Position numbers and translations under genes: made by a program. 5,505 nucleotides of DNA from an uncultured beta proteobacterium (GTDB taxonomy: Bacteria; Pseudomonadota; Gammaproteobacteria; Burkholderiales; Burkholderiaceae_C): assembly GCA_903840825.1 (NCBI GenBank), contig CAIMHL010000520.1, positions 1 through 5,505 on the forward strand. Direction: 5' to 3'. Below the pieces are notes generated by a model. It was not told the DNA's origin. It was given only the letters and a program-made list of their open reading frames with translations, and made no database searches. Positions within the stretch are counted from its first letter, which is position 1. Every line of letters starts with the position of its first letter. Positions 1-5,504 of this stretch are shown here, piece by piece.

Positions 1-246
1 ATGGCGGCCTGCATCGGCATGAAGCACCCCAAGTGGGATGAACGTCCCATCATTGCGGTGGTTAAAAAGCAAGGCGCGGAAGTGACTCGTGATGAACTTA
101 TTGCCTTTTACGAGGGCAAGACAGCCAAATGGCAAATTCCGGATGACGTGGTGTTTTTGGAAGTCATTCCCCTAGGCGGAACAGGGAAAATGCAAAAGAC
201 AAAACTGCGTGAAATCCTCAGGGATTACCAGCTTCCTGAGGCCTGA
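1..246 (+). CDS. Acyl-CoA synthetase (AMP-forming), C-terminal fragment
   Basis: This is the last 81 residues of an AMP-binding (ANL superfamily) acyl-CoA ligase, which activates a carboxylic acid to an acyl-adenylate and then to a CoA thioester in the cytoplasm. The visible part is the mobile C-terminal domain. The HPKWDERP stretch (residues 9-16) is typical of fatty-acid/medium-chain acyl-CoA ligases. The PLGGTGKMQK segment (57-66) is the A10-type motif, and Lys63 is the expected catalytic lysine of the adenylation step. The ATG at position 1 is almost certainly an internal methionine, because the N-terminal domain (several hundred residues) must lie upstream of the window. The gene ends with TGA at 244-246, 121 nt before the binding-protein gene on the same strand. 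Substrate cannot be judged from this piece. The family call is firm; a specific enzyme name is not supportable. Confidence 0.9.
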   Translation: MAACIGMKHPKWDERPIIAVVKKQGAEVTRDELIAFYEGKTAKWQIPDDVVFLEVIPLGGTGKMQKTKLREILRDYQLPEA

Positions 247-251
247 GAACA

Positions 252-272
252 GCTCGGGTCTGTCACCTGAGT
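252..272 (+). terminator. Weak hairpin after acyl-CoA synthetase gene
   Basis: CTCGGGT (253-259) can pair with ACCTGAG (265-271) through seven pairs, one of them G-U, with a 5-nt loop. It begins seven bases after the stop codon of the synthetase gene. Only four consecutive T follow, at 279-282, so it is a poor intrinsic terminator and may only be a 3' end stabiliser or chance. Its position is the main argument for it. Confidence 0.3.
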
Positions 273-295
273 GATAGATTTTGCTGGGCTTACGG

Positions 296-325
296 GCATT
301 CCCTAAGGAAAAAACCAGGGAATGC
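296..325. promoter_or_regulatory. Perfect 9-bp inverted repeat upstream of binding-protein gene
   Basis: GCATTCCCT (296-304) is the exact reverse complement of AGGGAATGC (317-325), separated by 12 nt. Inside the loop GG (307-308) and CC (315-316) could add two more pairs. No T tract follows, so it is not a normal intrinsic terminator. It lies 42 nt before the start codon of the substrate-binding protein gene. That position would suit an operator for a transcription factor or a leader RNA hairpin. No regulator can be named, and I saw no convincing -35/-10 pair around it. Confidence 0.5.
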
Positions 326-332
326 TTGTACG

Positions 333-356
333 ATGAAGTTTGAACATTCTTCTTAA
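333..356 (+). other. Seven-codon leader mini-ORF (possible)
   Basis: ATG at 333 opens a frame of seven codons (MKFEHSS) ending with TAA at 354-356. The stop overlaps the AAGGA ribosome-binding site (355-359) of the downstream binding-protein gene. An AGGGA (317-321) lies about 11 nt upstream, inside the right arm of the inverted repeat at 296-325. The arrangement could couple translation to the next gene, but an ORF this short easily arises by chance and the codons carry no recognisable attenuator signature. Confidence 0.15.
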
Positions 357-367
357 GGATTTAGCGC

Positions 368-1603
368 ATGAAATTCACTCTTAAATTGGTTGCTGCGGCG
401 GCCTTGGTGTCATTAGCTAGCGGCGCGATGGCGCAAAAAGGCGAGGTCGTCAAAATGGTTCGTATTGACGCCCAAACCGGCTTGCTCGGGCCAGTTGGTG
501 TCAATCAACTCAAAAGCTACCAGTTTTTCGCCGAGAAATACAGCGGTGCTGGTAACCCAGCTGGTGTGAAGTTTGAAGTGACCGGTATCGACAACAAGCT
601 CAGCCCTGCAGAAAGCTTGAATGCTCTAAAGTTGGCAATTGACAGCGGCGTGCGCTACATTGTTCAGGGCAATGGCTCTTCTGTGGCATTGGCCCTGTCT
701 GACGCGATCACCAAGCACAACGAGCGCAACCCAGGCAAAGAAGTGATCTACATCAACGACTCAGCCGTCGATCCCGATTTAACCAACAGCAAATGCAGCT
801 TCTGGCACTTTAGATTTGATGCCGATACGTCTATGAAGATGGAAGCCATGTCAAGTTACATGGCGGACCAGAAAGATATTCAAAAAGTCTACATCTTTGG
901 CCAAAATTACTCGCACGGAGTACAGGTAGCTAAGTATGCCAAGGAAACACTGGGCCGTAAGCGTCCAGATATTCAAATTGTGGGCGAAGACCTTCACCCC
1001 ATCGCCCAAGTGCGTGACTTTGCACCTTACATTGCCAAGATCAAGGCCTCTGGGGCGGACACTGTCATTACTGGTAACTGGGGTTCTGATCTATCCTTGT
1101 TGGTCAAAGCGGCTTACGAAGGTGGCTACAACGGCAAGTTCTACACCTATTACACCGGCGTGACTGGAACACCCTCTGCGCTGGGCACCAAGGGCGAAGG
1201 TAAGGTCTACCAAATTGCATACAGCCACTACAACATGGGTGGGCAGATGGACAAGTGGATGGCTGAATTCAAGGCCAAGTACAACGACGATTTCTACACC
1301 GCCTCTATTCTTCGTGTCTACGAAGTTTTGGGCGCAGCGATGGCCAAAGCCAAGTCAACCGACCCTGTCAAAGTCGCAGCGGCTATGGAAGGCATCAAAG
1401 TGAAAACCTTTAATGGCGAAGTTGAAATGCGCAAAACTGACCACCAGTTGCAACAGCCTTTGTACATGACCGTTTGGCAAAAAGCGGGCGGCAAATACCC
1501 ATACAGCCCTGAGAACACTGGCATGACTATGGTGCCGGTCAAAGAGTACCCCAACTATGTTTCAAGCACACCCACCAGCTGCCAGATGAAACGCCCGGGC
1601 TAA
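368..1603 (+). CDS. Periplasmic substrate-binding protein, HAAT/LivK family
   Basis: This 411-residue protein is the secreted receptor of the ABC importer encoded downstream. It should bind the solute in the periplasm and hand it to the LivH/LivM-type permeases. Residues 1-22 form a Sec signal peptide: a basic N-end (K2, K6), a hydrophobic core, and an AMA cleavage site before Gln23. There is no lipobox cysteine, so the mature protein is soluble. The rest has the two-lobed type I periplasmic-binding fold pattern (Peripla_BP_6-like), with DSGVRYIVQGNGSSVA at about 92-107 as a typical ligand-cleft segment. The mature protein has exactly two cysteines, Cys143 and Cys405, which may form a disulfide. 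It is somewhat longer than E. coli LivK (about 370). AAGGA at 355-359 is a well-spaced ribosome-binding site for the ATG at 368. A strong terminator follows the gene. The family is clear; the ligand is not, and could be an amino acid, amide or organic acid. Confidence 0.93.
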   Translation: MKFTLKLVAAAALVSLASGAMAQKGEVVKMVRIDAQTGLLGPVGVNQLKSYQFFAEKYSGAGNPAGVKFEVTGIDNKLSPAESLNALKLAIDSGVRYIVQGNGSSVALALSDAITKHNERNPGKEVIYINDSAVDPDLTNSKCSFWHFRFDADTSMKMEAMSSYMADQKDIQKVYIFGQNYSHGVQVAKYAKETLGRKRPDIQIVGEDLHPIAQVRDFAPYIAKIKASGADTVITGNWGSDLSLLVKAAYEGGYNGKFYTYYTGVTGTPSALGTKGEGKVYQIAYSHYNMGGQMDKWMAEFKAKYNDDFYTASILRVYEVLGAAMAKAKSTDPVKVAAAMEGIKVKTFNGEVEMRKTDHQLQQPLYMTVWQKAGGKYPYSPENTGMTMVPVKEYPNYVSSTPTSCQMKRPG

Positions 1604-1610
1604 TTAAATT

Positions 1611-1624
1611 TCATGCCGGCATGA
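1611..1624. repeat. 14-bp perfect palindrome after binding-protein gene
   Basis: TCATGCCGGCATGA is identical to its own reverse complement. It begins seven bases after the stop codon and abuts the terminator hairpin, sharing A1624. As RNA it could form a 5-bp stem with a CCGG loop. It could be a 3' stabilising element or a protein-binding site; function is unknown. Confidence 0.55.
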
Positions 1625-1665
1625 GCCCAGACGGGTAACCGTTTTGGGCTTTTTTTTTATTTTTG
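1624..1665 (+). terminator. Intrinsic (rho-independent) terminator
   Basis: The outer stem is AGCCCA (1624-1629) with TGGGCT (1645-1650). After a small irregularity, the inner stem is ACGG (1631-1634) with CCGT (1639-1642), closed by a GTAA tetraloop of the stable GNRA class. A run of nine T (1650-1658) follows immediately, then A and five more T. It sits between the binding-protein gene and the first permease gene. It therefore probably ends most transcripts after the binding protein, with partial read-through giving lower permease/ATPase expression. Confidence 0.92.
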
Positions 1666-1678
1666 TATTGGAATTGAC

Positions 1679-1685
1679 AGGGAGG
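1679..1685 (+). promoter_or_regulatory. Ribosome-binding site that decides the LivH start
   Basis: AGGGAGG lies just upstream of two possible in-frame starts, TTG at 1687 and ATG at 1690. The TTG would leave a spacer of one base, too short for initiation, while ATG 1690 leaves four. ATG 1690 also gives the MEFF... N-terminus that I expect for this permease family. Confidence 0.75.
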
Positions 1686-1689
1686 TTTG

Positions 1690-2724
1690 ATGGAGTTTTT
1701 CATAATATCAATGCTCAATGGTCTGAGCTACGGCTTGCTGCTATTCATGCTGAGTTCGGGTTTGACACTTATTTTTAGCATGATGGGTGTGTTGAATTTC
1801 GCACACGCCAGCTTCTACATGCTAGGCGCGTATGTTGGCTACAGCGTCTCAACGGTAGTTGGTTTCTGGCCAGCTTTGATAATTGCACCGATTGTTGTAG
1901 GCGGTTTGGGCGCTCTCTTTGAGCGTCTTTTCCTGCGAAAAGTACATAAATTTGGTCACGTGCCAGAACTCTTAATCACCTTCGGCCTGTCTTATGTCAT
2001 TTTTGAACTGGTCCAGCTTATCTGGGGTCGTATAGCCCTAGAATTCCGTCCCCCTGAAATTCTGCGGGGGCCAGCCTTCACCCTGATAAATCATTCGGTG
2101 GATGGCTTAAGCGTGTTGTGGGGCGCGGCACCTGAAAAAATGTGTATGGCCGCAGATGCAACTATTCGCTTGGTCTGCTCACCATTTCCTGCAACCCGCG
2201 GCTTCATGATGTTGATTGCCTTGGTCATGCTGGTCTCGGTCTGGCTTTTGTTGACTCGAACCCGAATCGGTCTGGTCATTCAGGCGGCTTTGACGCACCC
2301 CGAAGCGGTGGAGTCTTTGGGGCACAACGTACCGGCGGTCTTTATGATGGTTTTTGGTGCAGGTGCCGGCTTAGCAGGCCTTGCTGGTGTCATCGGCGGC
2401 AGTACATTCCTGACAGAGCCGGCGATGGCGGCCACCGTGGGCTCAGTCATCTTCGTCGTCGTGGTCGTCGGCGGCATGGGCTCTTTGTCTGGGGCATTCC
2501 TTGCCTCAGTCTTGATCGGTGTTATCCAGACATTTGCGGTGGCATTTGATTACTCGCTAGGCACGCTGGTGACACAACTCGGATTGACTCTTTCGCCGGC
2601 TGTAATGGGCAACACCTTGATTAAACTGACCTTGTCCCAGGTGGCGCCTATTCTTCCCTATTTGTTTTTGGTGCTTATTTTGATCTTCAGGCCCAAGGGC
2701 TTGCTGGGCACGCGAGGAGATTAA
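1690..2724 (+). CDS. livH: LivH-type inner-membrane permease of the ABC importer
   Basis: This 344-residue integral membrane protein forms one half of the translocation channel. The first ~55 residues (LNGLSYGLLLFMLSSGLTLI, then GVLNFAHASFYMLGAY at 33-48) are the characteristic LivH N-terminus. Hydrophobic segments lie near 6-28, 36-56, 60-81, 92-113, 171-189, 220-245, 253-273, 278-296 and 320-343. TRTRIGLVIQAALTHPEAVESLG (189-211) matches the cytoplasmic coupling loop that contacts the ATPases. FRPKGLLG (333-340) is the usual C-terminal motif. It is longer than E. coli LivH (308 residues), mainly because of a ~57-residue loop at 114-170 containing two cysteines (Cys152, Cys163). The TCGTCG-like repeat near 2449-2465 only encodes a Val run inside a membrane helix. 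The start is ATG 1690. The gene ends three bases before the next one. Confidence 0.93.
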   Translation: MEFFIISMLNGLSYGLLLFMLSSGLTLIFSMMGVLNFAHASFYMLGAYVGYSVSTVVGFWPALIIAPIVVGGLGALFERLFLRKVHKFGHVPELLITFGLSYVIFELVQLIWGRIALEFRPPEILRGPAFTLINHSVDGLSVLWGAAPEKMCMAADATIRLVCSPFPATRGFMMLIALVMLVSVWLLLTRTRIGLVIQAALTHPEAVESLGHNVPAVFMMVFGAGAGLAGLAGVIGGSTFLTEPAMAATVGSVIFVVVVVGGMGSLSGAFLASVLIGVIQTFAVAFDYSLGTLVTQLGLTLSPAVMGNTLIKLTLSQVAPILPYLFLVLILIFRPKGLLGTRGD

Positions 2725-2727
2725 GTT

Positions 2728-4017
2728 ATGAACAACACCTACCACTTCAAGCCCCACAACATCAGTCGTTGGATCATTTGGTCTGCTTTTGCACTGATTC
2801 TTGCCGTCGTGCCGCTGATATTTAGTAGCAGTTTTGCAATTACTATTTTGTCTCAGATGGGGATCGCCATTATTGCTTGCCTGTCCTACAACATGCTGCT
2901 GGGGCAGGGCGGCATGCTCAGCTTTGGTCATGCGGTTTATACCGGGCTTGGGTCATTTTTGGCCATTCACGCCCTAAACAGGGTGAGTGACGGTACGTTG
3001 GCTATCCCTGTTTCGCTCGTGCCTATAGCGGGTGGCGTGGCTGGGCTCGGTTTCGCAGTCTTGTTTGGCTGGGTCACGACACGCAAATCGGGTACTACCT
3101 TCGCCATGATCACATTGGGTGTGGGGGAGCTTATTTTTGCTATGTCTCTCATGATCCCTGAGTTTTTTGGTGGAGAGGGCGGTGTATCCGGGAATCGGGT
3201 CACGGGTAAAGCTGTTCTGGGTATTACCTATGCTCCCCCGTCGCAGGTTTACTACCTGATCGCTATCTACACCTTTATTTGTGTAGCGGCCATGTTTGCA
3301 TTCACCCGCACACCGCTGGGTCGCATGCTGAATGCGGTGCGAGACAATCCTGAACGGGTTGAATTTGTGGGTTACAACACCCAAAGAATTCGTTACATGG
3401 CTTTTATTGTGGCGGGCTTTTTCGCTGGTATTTCTGGTGGTTTGGGGGCTTTGAATTTCGAAATTGTCACAGCAGAAGTAGTCGGTGCAGGTCGTTCAGG
3501 CGCTTATCTTCTGTTCACATTTTTAGGTGGAGCCACCTTCTTTTTTGGCCCCATTATTGGTGCTATTTTGATGGTACTAGCCTTTGTTTTGCTGAGTGAG
3601 TTCACGCGGGCTTGGCTGCTTTATCTGGGACTTATTTTCGTGTTTATGGTGATGTACGCACCGGGCGGGATTGCCAGCTTGATCATGATGAACTTACGGG
3701 TGGCCGCTTTTGGCAAACTGCGTGGCCTGTTGATGTTGTACGCCGGTTTAGCATTAACAGCAATAGTTGCCATGGTGGGTGCAGCAGGTATGGTGGAGAT
3801 GGTCTACCACCTACAGATCGACGGCGCGCAAGGTGGAACCATGAAGTACCTCGGGTTTGCCTTGTCTGCAGGCAGTTTCAACGCGTGGTTGGGTTGTCTG
3901 GTAGTGATGCTTATCGGCGTGGGCTTGTTTGAGCTTTGTCGTCGTCAGTTTGCCCGTGACTGGGAATTGATTCAAGAAAGCATTGAAAAAGAAATTAAAC
4001 GCAGGGAGGCACTATGA
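2728..4017 (+). CDS. livM: LivM-type inner-membrane permease with C-terminal extension
   Basis: This 429-residue protein is the second channel subunit, partner of the LivH-type protein. The LivM hallmark SYNMLLGQGGMLSFGHA is at residues 53-69. The coupling loop TRTPLGRMLNAVRDNPERVEFVG is at 183-205. The core ends with MYAPGGIASLI (309-319), where many LivM proteins finish. Residues 320-429 form an extension: hydrophobic segments near 332-355 and 383-402, then a highly charged tail (WELIQESIEKEIKRREAL, 412-429) that is probably a cytoplasmic helix. E. coli LivM reaches a similar length (about 425) by an N-terminal extension instead. AGGAG at 2715-2719, inside the end of the preceding gene, is the ribosome-binding site, with an 8-nt spacer. 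The stop overlaps the start of the LivG gene (ATGA at 4014-4017), indicating translational coupling. Confidence 0.93.
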   Translation: MNNTYHFKPHNISRWIIWSAFALILAVVPLIFSSSFAITILSQMGIAIIACLSYNMLLGQGGMLSFGHAVYTGLGSFLAIHALNRVSDGTLAIPVSLVPIAGGVAGLGFAVLFGWVTTRKSGTTFAMITLGVGELIFAMSLMIPEFFGGEGGVSGNRVTGKAVLGITYAPPSQVYYLIAIYTFICVAAMFAFTRTPLGRMLNAVRDNPERVEFVGYNTQRIRYMAFIVAGFFAGISGGLGALNFEIVTAEVVGAGRSGAYLLFTFLGGATFFFGPIIGAILMVLAFVLLSEFTRAWLLYLGLIFVFMVMYAPGGIASLIMMNLRVAAFGKLRGLLMLYAGLALTAIVAMVGAAGMVEMVYHLQIDGAQGGTMKYLGFALSAGSFNAWLGCLVVMLIGVGLFELCRRQFARDWELIQESIEKEIKRREAL

Positions 4018-4787
4018 CCTATGCATTGGAACTAAAAGACTTGCGCAAGAGTTTTGGCAAGTCCGAGATTATTCGCGGAATCAGCTTGGCAATTCCTAAG
4101 GGGGAACGGGTAGGCATCATTGGCCCCAACGGGGCTGGCAAGTCCACGCTGTTTAATTTAATCAGTGGCCGCTTTGAGCCGAGCAGTGGTGATGTGCTGC
4201 TCAACGGCACAAGCTTGGTAGGCAAGAAGCCTTTCGAGATTAACCGCATGGGTTTGAGTCGGAGCTTTCAAATTACCAATATCTTTCCCAAGCTCAGCGT
4301 GTTTGAAAATTTACGTTGTGGCGTCTTGTGGAGTCTGGGTTACAAATACACCTTCTTTAAATTTCTGGCAGATTTGCACGATGCGAACGCCCGCGCGGTT
4401 GAGTTAATGGGGATGGTCAACCTTGAGAAAAAACGCGATGTGCTGGCCATGAACCTCACCTACGCAGAGCAGCGCGCGCTTGAGATTGGTATCACGATTG
4501 CAGGCGGCGCTGAGGTCATTTTGTTGGATGAGCCCACGGCAGGCATGAGCAAGTCCGAAACCAGCCGTTTTATCAACTTGATCAAGGAAGTCACCGTCGG
4601 TAAAACGCTCTTGACAGTTGAGCACGACATGGGCGTCGTCTTTGGCTTGGCTGACAAAATTGCGGTGGTGGTTTACGGCGAATTACTCGCCTATGACGTG
4701 CCGGAGGCGGTGCGTGGAAATGCCCGTGTCCAAGAAGCCTATTTGGGCTCATCCGTGGCAGATTCACAAGCTGGACAGGGGCATTAA
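4014..4787 (+). CDS. livG: LivG-type ATP-binding subunit
   Basis: This 257-residue cytoplasmic ATPase powers the importer as a heterodimer with the LivF-type protein. The motifs are in order: Walker A GPNGAGKST (37-45, canonical Lys43), Q-loop Gln86, signature LTYAEQ (148-153), Walker B VILLDEP (168-174) with catalytic Glu173, and switch His204. The LivG-typical C-terminal end ARVQEAYLG (237-245) is present. The signature is unusual: E. coli LivG has LAYGQQ, so Ala151 replaces the glycine that normally contacts ATP across the dimer interface. I recall LTYAEQR-like signatures in related beta-proteobacterial proteins, so this may be a subfamily trait, not damage. Length is normal for LivG. The start codon overlaps the stop of the LivM gene, and AGGGAGG (4003-4009) is the ribosome-binding site. 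The gene ends two bases before the LivF start. Confidence 0.95.
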   Translation: MTYALELKDLRKSFGKSEIIRGISLAIPKGERVGIIGPNGAGKSTLFNLISGRFEPSSGDVLLNGTSLVGKKPFEINRMGLSRSFQITNIFPKLSVFENLRCGVLWSLGYKYTFFKFLADLHDANARAVELMGMVNLEKKRDVLAMNLTYAEQRALEIGITIAGGAEVILLDEPTAGMSKSETSRFINLIKEVTVGKTLLTVEHDMGVVFGLADKIAVVVYGELLAYDVPEAVRGNARVQEAYLGSSVADSQAGQGH

Positions 4788-4789
4788 AG

Positions 4790-5461
4790 ATGTTAAAAAT
4801 TGAAAACCTGCAAGCCTTTTACGGTAAAAGCCATGTGCTACATGGCGTCGAGTTAAGTGTGGAGAAGGGCGAGATTGTGTCGCTTTTGGGTCGCAATGGC
4901 TCAGGCCGCTCCACCACTGCCAAGGCCATTATGGGTTTGGTGGATTGCAACGGCTCTGTGCGCTGGAAGGGACAAGAAATTGTCGGTAAGAAAACCTTTG
5001 AGATCGCCCAATTGGGGCTGGGTTATGTGCCAGAAAGCCGCGACATTTTTCCATCACTCACCGTCGAGCAAAACTTGCTCCTTGGTCAGAAAAGTGCCCG
5101 AAAAACCGGACGCTGGTCGTTTGAAGACATGTTTGCCTTGTTTCCCCGACTTGAAGAGCGTCGGTACACCTCGGCAGGTGTGCTTTCAGGGGGTGAGCAG
5201 CAAATGCTCACCTTGTGCCGGGCCTTGATGGGAGACCCCGACCTCATCATTATTGACGAGCCCACCGAAGGCTTGGCGCCCAAAATTGTCGAGTTGGTGG
5301 CAGATTACCTCAAAGAACTTAAAAATCGGGGAATTTCCGTTTTGTTGATTGAGCAAAAGTTGACTATCGCGATGGCGATATCCGACCGCTGTTTGGGGAT
5401 GGGCCACGTCCCACGCCTAGGCCCACGCCTACCTTGCGATAGCAAGGCATGCACATGTTAG
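4790..5461 (+). CDS. livF: LivF-type ATP-binding subunit, C-terminus replaced at a junction
   Basis: This is the second ATPase of the importer, 223 residues as read. The motifs are Walker A GRNGSGRST (34-42) with Arg40 in place of Lys, PESRDIFP (81-88) with Glu82 at the Q-loop as in other LivF proteins, signature LSGGEQQ (132-138), Walker B LIIIDEP (152-158) with Glu157, and Gln189 where most ABC proteins have the switch His (also usual for LivF). AGGGG at 4777-4781 is the ribosome-binding site. The match runs well to MGH (204-206, ending at 5407). The family then continues with roughly 30 more residues (a GxIVxEG-like strand and a C-terminal helix; E. coli LivF is 237). Here 17 unrelated residues lead to TAG at 5459-5461, and neither other forward frame restores the LivF ending. 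So this is not a simple frameshift but a breakpoint at about 5403-5408. The real gene is probably intact in the source genome if the junction is an artefact. Confidence 0.88.
   Translation: MLKIENLQAFYGKSHVLHGVELSVEKGEIVSLLGRNGSGRSTTAKAIMGLVDCNGSVRWKGQEIVGKKTFEIAQLGLGYVPESRDIFPSLTVEQNLLLGQKSARKTGRWSFEDMFALFPRLEERRYTSAGVLSGGEQQMLTLCRALMGDPDLIIIDEPTEGLAPKIVELVADYLKELKNRGISVLLIEQKLTIAMAISDRCLGMGHVPRLGPRLPCDSKACTC
5403..5408. other. Sequence junction with short microhomology
   Basis: GCCACG at 5403-5408 fits both sides. On the + strand it belongs to the conserved LivF Met-Gly-His segment, and on the - strand it encodes the Arg-Gly that ends the GVGLGVGRG motif. Left of it the sequence is livF; right of it the sequence reads as the antisense CxxC-protein fragment. 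A few shared bases at an inverted join are typical of amplification or assembly chimeras, but microhomology-mediated recombination or an insertion could look the same. Confidence 0.6.
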
Positions 5462-5504
5462 CCCACGGGCCCATACGGGTTTTCCCGTCGACGAATTCGA
5501 ACAG
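5403..5504 (-). CDS. Fragment of unrelated small CxxC protein (phage/plasmid-like?)
   Basis: Reading the - strand from 5504 downward gives about 34 protein-like residues: an FEFVDGKTRMG stretch, then PWANMC, a CMPC (CxxC) pair, and a glycine-rich GVGLGVGRG end at 5403. The frame then runs into antisense livF sequence and stops at TAG (5366-5364). From memory this resembles a family of small, probably zinc-binding hypothetical proteins found in phages and mobile elements, in which a DGxTxxGPWAxMC segment is followed by a GVGLGxGxGQ segment. I cannot confirm it here. Both ends are missing: the start lies beyond the window, and the sequence after GRG is replaced by livF. The opposite-strand reading of the same bases (VPRLGPRLPCDSK) does not look like a conserved protein, which favours this strand. 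Confidence 0.5.

Noticed and set aside
326..354. Possible sigma-70 promoter with TTGTAC as -35
   Set aside because: No acceptable -10 hexamer is found at 16-18 bp spacing.
1687..1689. TTG start for the LivH-type permease
   Set aside because: It lies one base after the ribosome-binding site; ATG 1690 is better spaced and fits the family N-terminus.
2449..2475. TCG/GTC-rich microsatellite-like stretch
   Set aside because: It encodes a Val-rich membrane helix (FVVVVVGG) and is explained by coding.
2557..3384. Long antisense ORFs over the permease genes
   Set aside because: They are out-of-frame shadows of clearly conserved membrane proteins, with no recognisable motifs.
5410..5431. Direct repeat CCCACGCCTA twice with a 12-bp period
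   Set aside because: On the - strand it encodes the glycine-rich GVGLGV segment, so the repeat is explained by codons for a repetitive peptide.
5403..5461. Simple frameshift at the end of livF
   Set aside because: None of the three forward frames after 5407 restores the expected LivF C-terminus, so a base insertion or deletion cannot explain it.
5432..5488. Two small hairpins (CCTTGC/GCAAGG and ACGGG/CCCGT) suggesting a terminator or integron attC-like site
   Set aside because: Stems are short and no T tract follows. The GTTAGCC at 5457-5463 does not fit the attC core consensus, and both hairpins lie inside the antisense coding frame.
5416..5501. Dense cluster of six-base palindromes (CCTAGG, GCATGC, ACATGT, GGGCCC, GTCGAC, GAATTC, TTCGAA) resembling a cloning polylinker
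   Set aside because: The same bases read as an uninterrupted, protein-like - strand frame, which a polylinker would not be expected to give. Vector origin is not excluded but is the weaker explanation.
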